Source of the DNA: Acidobacteriota bacterium
GTDB lineage: Bacteria; Acidobacteriota; Thermoanaerobaculia; UBA5066
NCBI GenBank assembly: GCA_029781975.1
Contig: JAKOVQ010000009.1
Span: forward strand, 1 to 64,000
Direction: 5' to 3'
Length of the DNA stretch: 64,000 nt
Shown here: positions 1 to 7,684 of the stretch, piece by piece
How positions within the stretch are numbered: position 1 is the first letter of the stretch
How the letters are laid out: each line of letters starts with the position of its first letter
Notes under the pieces: generated by a model
The model's input: only the letters and a program-made list of their open reading frames with translations
The model's database searches: none
What the model was told of the DNA's origin: nothing
Position numbers and translations under genes: made by a program

Positions 1-2
1 CG

Positions 3-143
3 GCCTCGACGTACGTCCAGCGGAGCTACGACGTCACGAGCTACAAGGGGAAGAGCGTCAAGGTCCGATTCGTCGGGGCGAACGACAGCTCGCTCGTCAC
101 CTCGTTCCGGATCGACGACGTCAGCCTGAAGTCGGACGGCTGA
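3..143 (+). CDS. C-terminal end of a secreted beta-sandwich protein (partial)
   Basis: This is the last 46 codons of a gene that begins before the window; it is open in this frame and stops with TGA at 141-143. The visible residues (SYDVTSYKGKSVKVRF, then SFRIDDVSL) have the alternating pattern and the closing 'F-IDDVSL' strand typical of jelly-roll domains found at the C-termini of secreted peptidases and adhesins, for example immune-inhibitor-A-like or MAM-like modules. The enzyme or adhesin it belongs to lies outside the window, so no function can be given. A strong bidirectional hairpin follows it. Confidence 0.6.
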   Translation, partial: ASTYVQRSYDVTSYKGKSVKVRFVGANDSSLVTSFRIDDVSLKSDG

Positions 144-167
144 GCCTCCGGCCGACCCATGACACGA

Positions 168-200
168 AAGGGGGAGGGCGCCCGGCGCCCTCCCCCTTCT
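168..200. terminator. bidirectional rho-independent terminator
   Basis: A near-perfect G/C-rich inverted repeat (AAGGGGGAGGGCG, 5-nt loop, CGCCCTCCCCCTT) lies between two convergent genes. It is flanked by an A-tract on one side and a short T-tract on the other, so it can end transcription from both directions. Confidence 0.75.
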
Positions 201-240
201 CGTCGGTGGTCCGGGGAGCGGAAGTCGATCGGCCGCCCGG

Positions 241-1404
241 CTAGAGCGTCCTCGTCCTCGTCATCATCGAGACGAGCCGCGCCCCCTTCGAGACGGAGGA
301 GAAGGCGTGGAAGAGGAGCGCGACCCCGTCCTCCGGGGCGCGGACCTCGACGATGGCGTCCGACGCCCGCGGCGGCATCCGCCGGCACCGGGACGGGTCG
401 ACGATCCGGGCGAGGACGTCTCCCCGGCGGACCGGCGTCCCGGGCGCGACGGCCGCGTCGACGAGCCCGCCGACCGGGGCGTAGAGCGGGCGGTAGTCCG
501 GCTCGGCGCAGGCGGTGATCCGGTGGGGCGGGATGTCGGGCTCGCCGTCCAGGACCCCGTAGTAGCGGAGCGCGGAGGCGATCCTCCGCGCGTCCTCGGC
601 CCCCTGGGAGAGGGAGAACGCGTTCATCGATCCGAGCTCGACCGTGAAGCCGTCGACGAAGCGGGGGACGTCGGACCGGCCGATCCGGCGGAACGCCTCC
701 GCGAGGTCGTGCCAGGGGACGAACGTGCTCTCGTCGAGGGCTCCGGCGAACCGGGGCGGGACCTCGAGGACGAACGGGAAGCCGAAGGCGCGGGCCGCCG
801 CGATGGTCCCCTCCGGGACGTAGAGGTAGCGGGGAGCCCGGTCGCCCGTGTGGAGGTCCATCACCACGTCGGCCTCCACGGCCATCTTCTGGATCGCCAG
901 GGCGAACTCGAGCCGCCCGTCCGCGCCCCACGTGGCAGCCTCCTGCCCGATCGCGTCGAGGGCCGCGCGGAGCGCCGCCCGGAAGTCCTCGCGGATCTCG
1001 CCGAGGGGCGCCTCCCGGTGGACGTCGGCGAAGGAGTCGACGTCGACGTAGCAGGCGGCGGAGGCCGAGCGCGACGGACCTGTCAGGTAGAGGTAGCCGC
1101 GGTTGAAGTTGTTCCCCGTGTGGAGGTCGTAGACGCCCGCGACGTAGTCGCCCACCTGCTGGTTCGCCGAGACCGGGTTGACCCGCGGCACGAGGACCAG
1201 CGTCCCCCGCGGGGTCTCCTTCTCGAGCATCTCGAGGAGGGCGAGGATGGCGGCGTTCCCCTGGAGCTCCCCGCCGTGGACGTTGGCCTGGAGGTAGGCG
1301 AGCGGGCGGTCGTTCAGGCCGCGGCAGCGGAAGACGGGGGCCGTCAGCTCGTGGCCGGTGGCCGTGGTTCGGACGACGACGTCGTGTCGTTCCCAGGTCG
1401 ACAT
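241..1404 (-). CDS. succinylglutamate desuccinylase/aspartoacylase-family (M14-like) zinc hydrolase
   Basis: Predicted zinc-dependent amide hydrolase of the AstE/AspA family, which removes acyl groups from N-acylated amino acids. The sequence shows NVHGGELQGN near the N-terminus (the His and Glu zinc ligands), a VPRVNP stretch and the later DLHTGD motif carrying the third zinc-ligand type His. The length of about 387 residues fits family members with a C-terminal beta-domain. I chose the ATG at 1404, nine codons inside the longest frame, because it follows a GGAGG six bases upstream and because a TACACT -10-like box at 1439-1444 would put the transcript start downstream of the longer start. 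It is a single gene, convergent with the partial gene. The true substrate cannot be read from sequence. Confidence 0.8.
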   Translation of the reverse strand: MSTWERHDVVVRTTATGHELTAPVFRCRGLNDRPLAYLQANVHGGELQGNAAILALLEMLEKETPRGTLVLVPRVNPVSANQQVGDYVAGVYDLHTGNNFNRGYLYLTGPSRSASAACYVDVDSFADVHREAPLGEIREDFRAALRAALDAIGQEAATWGADGRLEFALAIQKMAVEADVVMDLHTGDRAPRYLYVPEGTIAAARAFGFPFVLEVPPRFAGALDESTFVPWHDLAEAFRRIGRSDVPRFVDGFTVELGSMNAFSLSQGAEDARRIASALRYYGVLDGEPDIPPHRITACAEPDYRPLYAPVGGLVDAAVAPGTPVRRGDVLARIVDPSRCRRMPPRASDAIVEVRAPEDGVALLFHAFSSVSKGARLVSMMTRTRTL

Positions 1405-1438
1405 GGAGGCGCCTCCCATCGGTCCGTCCAAGGGGTCC

Positions 1439-1444
1439 AGTGTA
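1439..1444 (-). promoter_or_regulatory. -10-like box for the zinc hydrolase gene
   Basis: On the minus strand the hexamer reads TACACT and lies about 35 bases upstream of the chosen ATG at 1404. No convincing -35 box is visible. It supports the inner start codon but is weak evidence alone. Confidence 0.35.
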
Positions 1445-1461
1445 ACCCGCGCCGTTCTCGC

Positions 1462-4125
1462 TCAGAGCCCGCCCGCCGCCTCGAGGAGCGAGCGCATCTC
1501 CGCCGCGGAGCGCGGGCGCCGGCGGCGGTCCCGGGCGACGGAGCGGCGCAGGAGCGCGGCCAGCGCGGGCGGGATGCCGGGAGCGAGCGAGGCCGGGTCC
1601 GGGAAGGCCGCGTCGCGGGTCCTCTCGAGCACCTGCAGGGGCGTCCCGCCGAGCAGAGGGTTGACGCCGGTGACGCTCTGGTAGAGGACGACGGCCAGCC
1701 CCCAGAGGTCGAAGGAGACGTCGGGAGGATCCCCGACGACGGCCTCGGGCGAGAGGTACCCCGGCGTCCCGACGACGAAGTCGCTGTTCGTCCCGCCGCT
1801 GACGAAGGAGAGCGTCGATGCGCCCGACCCCGGCCCGGGCGATCCGCTCCGCTCCTCCCGGCGGACGTCCTCCAGGATGCGGGCGAGGCCGAAGTCGAGG
1901 AGCTTCGGCGTCCCGTCGCGCGTGAGGCCGATGTTCGACGGCTTGACGTCCCGGTGGAGGATCCCGCTCGCGTGGATCGCCTCGAGGACCGACGCGAGGG
2001 CGACGCCGATCCGGATCACCTCGGCCGGGGGGAGCGGGCCGGCGTCGAGCCGGTCGGCCAGCGTCCCGCCCACGAGGTACTCGAAGACGAGGATCGGCGA
2101 CCCGTGCCACGACTCGGCCGCGAAGATCAGGGCCAGGTTCGGGTGGGTGAGCGCAGCGGCTGCCCGCGCCTCCCGCCGGAGCCTCAGCGCCCGCTCGGGG
2201 GAGACCTGCGGCAGCACCTTGATGGCGACGGGACGCGCGAGCGTGAGGTCGACGGCGCGGTAGACGACCCCCATCCCTCCCGTCCCGATCTTCCGCTCGA
2301 AGCGGTACTTCCCGCCGAGGACGTACGGGAGCTGGGCCGGGGCCAGGGTCGGCCCGTGCTCTGGGCAGGCGTCTGATCGGGACGGGAGGACGGCCCCGCA
2401 GACGGAGCAGACCTGCGCCACGGCGTCGTCCGGGAGCGGCCGGGGCACGCCCTCGGGGGCGGCGCGTCGCGAGGCCCCGAACGACGAGGAGCGGAGGAGG
2501 CGGTTCTCGAGGGCGAGCGACCCGGACTCCGCGATGGCGGAGAGGAGCGCGAGGTCCTCGGGCTGGAACGGCAGGTCGCTCTTCTTCTCGCCGAGCGCCA
2601 CGACTCCGAGGAGGGACCCGTCGGACGCGAGCATCGGGACGAGGAGGCGGAAACCGCCGTCGGCGAGCCAGACGAGGTCCTCCGGCGGGAGGCGCGAGAC
2701 GGGGGACTCCGCGCGCTCGAGGTCGACGGCGAGAGGCGAGGGCGAGGAGGCGAGGAGCCCCGCCAGGGGCGACGAGGTGTCGACCGGCCGCGCGGAGCCG
2801 TCGGGCGCCTCGAGCCGGGAGGTGACGGGGTCGAGGGTGAGGACCGCCACCGAGTCGAGGTGGAGGGCCCTGTCGATCTCGCCCGAGACGAGGGCCGCGA
2901 GCTCGGCCGGAGTCCCCGCTCCGCGCGAGCGGGCGACGAGGAGCGAGAGGATCCTCTGGGCGTCGAACTGCTCGCGGAAGAACCGGCGGTCGAGCCAGGG
3001 AAGGAGCCTGCCCCGCGCCGCGAGGAGGGCGGCTCCGGCGGCGGTCAGCCCGGCCAGGGCGAGGGGCCTCGAACCCGCGAAGAGCGACGCGACCGTGTCC
3101 GACCGGTGCTGGAAGACGGTGAGGACGAGCGCCCCGAACGGGAGGAGCGTGGCCGCCGCGATCGTCCAGCGCGCCAGGACGTACTGCAGGGCGCGGCGGA
3201 CCACGAGGCGGACGTCGAGGACCCGGTGGACCAGGATCGAGGTGCCCGCCGTGAACGGGACCGACAGGATCGGGAGGATGACGAGGAGCCGGAACGCGAG
3301 GGCGCCCCCGGGGGACTCGATCGCCCCCCACAGACGCGGGACGAGCGCCGCGGCTAGGACGAGGAGCATCGCGGGACCGAGACCCGCGGCGAGCGCCGCG
3401 GCGAAGAGGAGGACGCGGCGCTTCTCGGCCAGCGGCGCCCGGCGGGCCTTCACGAAGGCGGCGGGGAGCGCCGGTGCGAGGAGGAGGAAGAGCAGGGGGT
3501 AGTAGAGCGTCGTCTCGTCCTCGTTGCCGCCGGCCACCCGGGCGAGGAGGGTGCCTCCGGCGCCGGTCGCCACATGGACCGTCTTCGCCGCGCCGAGGAC
3601 GACTCCCGCCGCGAGCGACACGCCGATCGCCCAGCGGACGAGCGCGCGGCCCTTCGTGGTGAGGACCGTCCGCGGGAAGTCGCGGACGAAGAGCCAGAGG
3701 GCCCAGGGGAGGAAGGCGTCGACGGCGAGGGCGCGCAGGAGGACGAGGAGGCTCCGGACGTCTCCCGACGCCGTCTCCTCGAGGCGCCAGACGAGGCGGT
3801 AGGTGAAGGAGCTCCCCGCGAGCGCGAAGAAGAGGCCGAGGGCGCGTGCCCGCGCGTCGTCCCTCCCGGAGACGACGAGGAGGAGGCCGCCGAGGTAGTA
3901 GACCACCGCCTCGGAGAGGAGGAGGGCGGACGGGTTCGGCGAGAGGATGCGGGGGCCGGCCCCTGGGAGGACGAAGGCGGAGACGGCGCCGAGGGCCGCC
4001 GCGACGACCTTGAGCCCGCCCACGAGGAGAAGCGCGCGCGAGAGGAGATTGAACGCAGGCCCCTGGTGCGGGGTCCCGTGCGGGATCCCACCGGCCGCGG
4101 GGACCGGGTCCGCCTCGCCTCCCAT
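1462..4125 (-). CDS. membrane-anchored GAF-containing serine/threonine protein kinase
   Basis: An 887-residue Hanks-type kinase with an unusual order. Residues about 28-370 contain eight or so hydrophobic segments, residues about 390-545 look like a GAF sensor domain, residues 573-590 hold a CxxC...CxxH zinc-knuckle-like motif, and residues 605-887 are the catalytic domain. The kinase has the glycine-rich loop (GTGGMG), VAIK lysine (K636), HRDVKPSN with D726, and DFG at 744-746, so it should be active. The ATG at 4125 is preceded by GAGGAAGG. Most bacterial kinases of this class put the kinase first and the sensor last; here the sensor is N-terminal. It lies 14 bp after a small gene and is probably co-transcribed with it. 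A role in stress or redox signalling is inference only. Confidence 0.85.
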   Translation of the reverse strand: MGGEADPVPAAGGIPHGTPHQGPAFNLLSRALLLVGGLKVVAAALGAVSAFVLPGAGPRILSPNPSALLLSEAVVYYLGGLLLVVSGRDDARARALGLFFALAGSSFTYRLVWRLEETASGDVRSLLVLLRALAVDAFLPWALWLFVRDFPRTVLTTKGRALVRWAIGVSLAAGVVLGAAKTVHVATGAGGTLLARVAGGNEDETTLYYPLLFLLLAPALPAAFVKARRAPLAEKRRVLLFAAALAAGLGPAMLLVLAAALVPRLWGAIESPGGALAFRLLVILPILSVPFTAGTSILVHRVLDVRLVVRRALQYVLARWTIAAATLLPFGALVLTVFQHRSDTVASLFAGSRPLALAGLTAAGAALLAARGRLLPWLDRRFFREQFDAQRILSLLVARSRGAGTPAELAALVSGEIDRALHLDSVAVLTLDPVTSRLEAPDGSARPVDTSSPLAGLLASSPSPLAVDLERAESPVSRLPPEDLVWLADGGFRLLVPMLASDGSLLGVVALGEKKSDLPFQPEDLALLSAIAESGSLALENRLLRSSSFGASRRAAPEGVPRPLPDDAVAQVCSVCGAVLPSRSDACPEHGPTLAPAQLPYVLGGKYRFERKIGTGGMGVVYRAVDLTLARPVAIKVLPQVSPERALRLRREARAAAALTHPNLALIFAAESWHGSPILVFEYLVGGTLADRLDAGPLPPAEVIRIGVALASVLEAIHASGILHRDVKPSNIGLTRDGTPKLLDFGLARILEDVRREERSGSPGPGSGASTLSFVSGGTNSDFVVGTPGYLSPEAVVGDPPDVSFDLWGLAVVLYQSVTGVNPLLGGTPLQVLERTRDAAFPDPASLAPGIPPALAALLRRSVARDRRRRPRSAAEMRSLLEAAGGL

Positions 4126-4139
4126 CCGCGGGGCCTTCC

Positions 4140-4448
4140 TCAGGTGCAGATCGGCGTGCCGGAGTCCCTTTCGACCGTCTCGGCGGCGCGGAAGAAGTCC
4201 GCTGCGAGGATCCGGGTGTCGCCCCGGACGACCGCGAGGTGGGCGGCCAGCCTGCCGACGGCGCGGACCCGCTCGAGCGCCTGGACGGCGTCCTCCTCCC
4301 AGCGGGGGAGCGCCTTGTCGGCCATCGCCAGATAGCGGGCGCGGATCGCCGTGACCGTCTTGCGCGGGACCCGCATCGCCCCCGTTCCCTGCCCGAACGC
4401 GATCAGCACCTGACCAAGGACGTCGTCCACGTCGCCGGGAGAATGCAT
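4140..4448 (-). CDS. small hypothetical protein (102 aa)
   Basis: I do not recognise this protein. It is short, mostly helical by residue pattern (LAMADKALPRWEEDAVQALERV, then RAVGRLAAHLAVV), soluble, and ends with a Cys-Thr. A clear GAGGAGGCG ribosome site sits just before the ATG and a TAGAAT -10 box lies at 4479-4484, so it is probably a real gene. The kinase gene starts 14 bp after its stop, which suggests an operon and perhaps a regulatory or partner role for the kinase. Confidence 0.6.
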   Translation of the reverse strand: MHSPGDVDDVLGQVLIAFGQGTGAMRVPRKTVTAIRARYLAMADKALPRWEEDAVQALERVRAVGRLAAHLAVVRGDTRILAADFFRAAETVERDSGTPICT

Positions 4449-4478
4449 CGTCGCCTCCTCGAGGTCGGTCCGCCGGGG

Positions 4479-4484
4479 ATTCTA
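4479..4484 (-). promoter_or_regulatory. -10 box for the hypothetical-kinase pair
   Basis: The minus-strand hexamer TAGAAT matches the sigma-70 -10 consensus at 5 of 6 positions. It gives a leader of about 24 bases that contains the GAGGAGG ribosome site before the ATG at 4448. No good -35 was seen. Confidence 0.45.
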
Positions 4485-4544
4485 GACGCCTCGCTCGCGC
4501 CCGCCCCGACTGGCCGCCCGGCGAAGGGGAAGAGGAGTCGACCG

Positions 4545-4573
4545 TTGACACCGACGGCTCGCCCGCTCACAAT
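4545..4573 (+). promoter_or_regulatory. sigma-70 promoter of the flavinylation cluster
   Basis: A perfect TTGACA (4545-4550), a 17-bp spacer and CACAAT (4568-4573). The predicted transcript start is near 4580-4582, which is at or inside the beginning of the apbE frame. This argues that apbE begins at the GTG at 4582 on a nearly leaderless mRNA instead of at the GTG at 4576. Confidence 0.7.
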
Positions 4574-4575
4574 CC

Positions 4576-5682
4576 GTGGCCGTGTTGAGATCAAGTCTCA
4601 AAGTATTTCGACCCGGGACGGGCCTCCTCGCCGGGCTCCTCCTGGCGGCCGGGCCGATCGCCGCGGCACCTCCGAGCGGTCCGGCGGCCGTGCGCGGCCC
4701 CGGCGGGTGTCCCGGGCCGGTGGCGGTCCGCGCGCGGCTCGTGATGGGGACGGTCCTCGAGGTCCGCCTCCCCGCGTCGACCCCGGGGTCGGACGCGCTC
4801 GCCGACGCGGTCTTCGACGACGTGAGCCGGCTCGAGCAGGCGGTCTCAACCTGGCGCGACGACGCCGAGCTCCCGCGCCTCGAGGCGGCGGGAGGAGGGG
4901 AGGCCCGCGTCTCCGCCGAGCTCGCCGAGACCCTCGAGGTCGCGCTGAGTCTCCGGGACCAGACCGGGGGCGCCCTCGACCCGGCCGTCGGCGCGCTCGT
5001 CGCCGCGTACGACCTCCACGGGGCGGGGCGGTGGCCGACGGACGCCGAGGTCCTGGCGGCGCGCTCCCTCTCCGGGCGCACGGCGGTCGCGCTCGACCCG
5101 CTCCGCCGTGTCGTCCGGTTCTCGTCCCCCGGCGTGCGGCTCGACCTCGACGCCGTCGCCAAGGGGGTCGCGCTCGACCGGGCGGGCAGGATCCTCCGCG
5201 CGCACGGCGTCGGACAGGCCCTTCTCAACTTCGGCGGCCAGGTCCTCGCCGTGGGCCCGCCGCCCGGGTGCCCGCCGTTCCGGGTCGCGGTCGCCTCGCC
5301 GGACCGCGAGGGAGCGGAGCTCCTGGCGGTCGACCTCCGCGACGCGTCGGTCGCGACCTCCTCGAACGCCGAGCGCGAGCGGGTCGTCGACGGGAAGCCG
5401 GCAGGCCACCTGCTGGACCCGCGCACCGGAGGATTCGTCCCGTTCCGCGGGTCGGTCTCCGTCCTCGCGGCCTCGGCCGCGCGGGCGGACGGGCTGGCGA
5501 CCGCCTGGTTCGTCCTGGGACCCGATCGATTCCGGGCCACGAGCCCCTCCGCGCCGGAGCGCGCGGAGGCGGCGCTGGCGTTCCTCGTCCCGTCGGAGGA
5601 CGGGTGGGGCGTCGTCGCGGACGCCCCCTTCCAGCGGCTCCGGCCGCCGCCGCCCGGGCGCGCGGGCGGATACCCGATGTAG
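4576..5682 (+). CDS. apbE: FAD:protein FMN transferase (ApbE)
   Basis: ApbE-family enzyme that attaches FMN covalently to Thr/Ser of periplasmic flavoproteins. The protein has an N-terminal hydrophobic export signal (residues about 12-30, ending AAA), the early MGTVLEVRL strand, the LDAVAKGVALDR segment, and the LNFGGQVLAVG and ATSSNAER motifs of the family, with HLLDPRTG near the C-terminus. Length 368 is usual. GTG codons at 4576 and 4582 are both possible; the promoter geometry favours 4582. The likely client, an FMN-binding protein, is encoded two genes downstream, so this cluster appears to make and use its own flavoprotein. Confidence 0.92.
   Translation: MAVLRSSLKVFRPGTGLLAGLLLAAGPIAAAPPSGPAAVRGPGGCPGPVAVRARLVMGTVLEVRLPASTPGSDALADAVFDDVSRLEQAVSTWRDDAELPRLEAAGGGEARVSAELAETLEVALSLRDQTGGALDPAVGALVAAYDLHGAGRWPTDAEVLAARSLSGRTAVALDPLRRVVRFSSPGVRLDLDAVAKGVALDRAGRILRAHGVGQALLNFGGQVLAVGPPPGCPPFRVAVASPDREGAELLAVDLRDASVATSSNAERERVVDGKPAGHLLDPRTGGFVPFRGSVSVLAASAARADGLATAWFVLGPDRFRATSPSAPERAEAALAFLVPSEDGWGVVADAPFQRLRPPPPGRAGGYPM
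4585..4601 (+). promoter_or_regulatory. 17-bp dyad overlapping the transcript start (putative operator)
   Basis: A perfect dyad, TTGAGA-N5-TCTCAA, sits right at the predicted transcription start of the apbE cluster, where a bound repressor would block initiation. It has the size of a Fur-family or similar site but matches the Fur consensus only weakly, so the regulator is unknown. Confidence 0.45.
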
Positions 5683-5714
5683 AGAACCGCAGAGAGGTCG
5701 AGAAGGAGCAGAGG

Positions 5715-7091
5715 ATGAGCTCGAAGAGAGGGGGTGCCCTCCCCCGTGTGACGTGTGTTTCGATCCTGGCGCTCGGAGCCCTGGTGGCGCCGCCGGTCCG
5801 TGCGCAGGAGGCTCCGGCGGCGGGCCAGCGGAAGGACGGGACCGCCTCCACGGCCGCTCCCGGAGCGGCCGCCGTCCCCGACAACGAGGAGCTCGCCCGC
5901 AGGATCGAGGTCCTCGCGCGCGAGCTGGAGGCGCGCAAGCTCGGCGAGGTGGCCGACGGGGAGCCGGGCGACGGGAGCAAGGGGCTCCTCGGGCTCGGTC
6001 CCGCGGCGTCGAAGGTCTACCGGAAGGCGTCCGGGCTCTCGGTGGGCGGCTACGGCGAGACGCTCTACCAGGCCTTCGACGGGACGCGCGAGGACGGCGC
6101 GGCCTCGGGGAGGGCGAACACGTGGGATGACCTGCGAGCCGTCCTCTACGTCGGCTGGAAGTTCGACCGGACGTTCGTCCTGAACACCGAGATCGAGTAC
6201 GAGCACGCCTCGACGGAGGGCGGCGGGGCGGTGTCGGTCGAGTTCGCGACGCTCGACGCCCTCCTCCGACGCGAGGTCAACCTGCGGGCCGGCCTGGTCC
6301 TCGTCCCCATGGGGCTGATCAACGAGATCCACGAGCCGCCGACGTACCTCGGAGCCCGGCGGCCGGACACCGAGCGCCGGATCATCCCGGCGACCTGGAG
6401 CGGGAACGGCGTCGGCGTCTTCGGGGAGGCCGGGCCGGTCGCCTACAAGCTCTACGTCGTCGAGGGGCTCGACGCCTCGAAGTTCACGGCCGAGGACGGC
6501 ATCCGGGAGGGACGCCAGGGAGGTTCCGAGGCGCTGGCCGACCACCTCGCCGTCACGGGCCGCCTCGACCTGGTGAGCGTCCCCGGCCTCGTCGCGGGGG
6601 CGGCGTTCTTCTCGGGGAGGTCGGGCGCCTCCGTCCAGGGGCCGAGCGGGGCGGTGGGAGCCCGCACCACGGTCCTCGACGTCCACGCGGACTACCGCCT
6701 CCGGGGCCTCTGGCTCCGCGGGGTCTGGGCCCGGACCCGGGTCTCGGAGGTCGCGCGGCTGAACGAGGCGCTCGGGCTGACGGGGACCGACTCGATCGGC
6801 GAGACGCAGGAGGGGTGGTACGTGACCGCGGGCTACGAGCTCCTCGGCCTCTTCAGGCCCGGCACGTCCCTCGCGCTCACCCCCTTCGTCCGGTACGAGA
6901 GGACGGACACGCAGAGGGCCGTTCCCGCCGGCTGGGAGCGCGACGGGGCCAACGACCGGAAGGTCTGGACGATCGGCCTCGACTTCAAGCCGATCCCCCG
7001 GATCTCGCTGAAGCTCGACTACCAGGACGAGACGACCGCGGCGCGGACGGGCGTGCCGCAGTGGAACGTGGCCCTTGGCTACCTCTTCTGA
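5715..7091 (+). CDS. outer-membrane porin-like beta-barrel protein
   Basis: A 458-residue exported protein. It has a signal peptide (residues about 1-30, cleavage after VRAQ), then a short coiled-coil (NEELARRIEVLARELEARKL), then a long series of alternating aromatic/hydrophobic strands, for example YVGWKFDRTFVLNTEIEYEH and SLALTPFVRYERTDTQ, ending LGYLF with a C-terminal Phe, the usual outer-membrane insertion signal. This resembles phosphate-selective or general porins that trimerise through an N-terminal coil. An AAGGAG-type ribosome site precedes the ATG, 32 bp after apbE. In this cluster it could pass a solute or metal complex to the flavoprotein system; that is inference. Confidence 0.8.
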   Translation: MSSKRGGALPRVTCVSILALGALVAPPVRAQEAPAAGQRKDGTASTAAPGAAAVPDNEELARRIEVLARELEARKLGEVADGEPGDGSKGLLGLGPAASKVYRKASGLSVGGYGETLYQAFDGTREDGAASGRANTWDDLRAVLYVGWKFDRTFVLNTEIEYEHASTEGGGAVSVEFATLDALLRREVNLRAGLVLVPMGLINEIHEPPTYLGARRPDTERRIIPATWSGNGVGVFGEAGPVAYKLYVVEGLDASKFTAEDGIREGRQGGSEALADHLAVTGRLDLVSVPGLVAGAAFFSGRSGASVQGPSGAVGARTTVLDVHADYRLRGLWLRGVWARTRVSEVARLNEALGLTGTDSIGETQEGWYVTAGYELLGLFRPGTSLALTPFVRYERTDTQRAVPAGWERDGANDRKVWTIGLDFKPIPRISLKLDYQDETTAARTGVPQWNVALGYLF

Positions 7092-7677
7092 CACGCGCCT
7101 TCGGCCGAAGCCCTCGGTCCGGCGGTGCCTGGCGGCTCTCCTCCTCGCCGGCGCCGCCCTCGTGCCGTCCGCCCTTCCGGCGGCGGCGGCCGTCTACGAG
7201 ACGAGGGAGAAGGCGCTGGCCCGCGCCTTCCCCCCGCCGGCCCGCGTCGTTCCGGCGACGTCGTTCCTGAGCCCCGAGCAGCTCGAGAGGGCGCGAAAGG
7301 CCGCGGAGGCGCCGCTCGACTCGTCGGTCGTCACCCGCTACGGCGCCTTCGGACCGGACGGGTCGCTCCTCGGGACCGCCTACTTCGACGCGCACGTCGT
7401 GAGGACCGCGACCGAGGTCCTGATGGTCGTCGTCTCGCCGGGCGGCCGCGTGCGGAGCGTCGACGTCCTGGCGTTCGGCGAGCCGGAGGACTACCTCCCC
7501 CGGCCCGGCTGGCTGAGGCGGATCGACGGGAAGGGAGCGGCCGACGAGCTGTTCGTCGGCCGCGCCCTGGCGCACGTGACCGGGGCGACCCTCACCACCC
7601 GGGCCATCGCGGCGGCGGTCCGGCGCGTCCTCGCGCTCGACGCCGTCCTGGGACCGCCCGCCCCCGCGGCCCGATGA
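7075..7677 (+). CDS. periplasmic FMN-binding-domain protein
   Basis: Small exported flavoprotein (200 aa) and the probable substrate of ApbE. It has a signal peptide (residues about 14-39) and the flavinylation core TGAT at 169-172, followed by LTTRAI as in NqrC/RnfG-type FMN-binding domains; T172 is the expected FMN attachment site. The Asp usually found three residues before the S/T of this motif is Ala here. The gene starts with TTG and overlaps the porin gene by 17 bp, suggesting coupled translation. It probably carries electrons in the periplasm, with the following membrane protein as donor or acceptor. Confidence 0.78.
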   Translation: MATSSDTRLRPKPSVRRCLAALLLAGAALVPSALPAAAAVYETREKALARAFPPPARVVPATSFLSPEQLERARKAAEAPLDSSVVTRYGAFGPDGSLLGTAYFDAHVVRTATEVLMVVVSPGGRVRSVDVLAFGEPEDYLPRPGWLRRIDGKGAADELFVGRALAHVTGATLTTRAIAAAVRRVLALDAVLGPPAPAAR

Positions 7678-7684
7678 GGACGAG

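Noticed and set aside
307-2376. Very long open frames on the strand opposite the hydrolase and kinase genes, and similar shadows through the window
   Set aside because: At this G+C content stops are rare in antisense and shifted frames. Their translations are low-complexity Arg/Pro/Gly-rich, have no motifs, and lie over genes with clear catalytic signatures.
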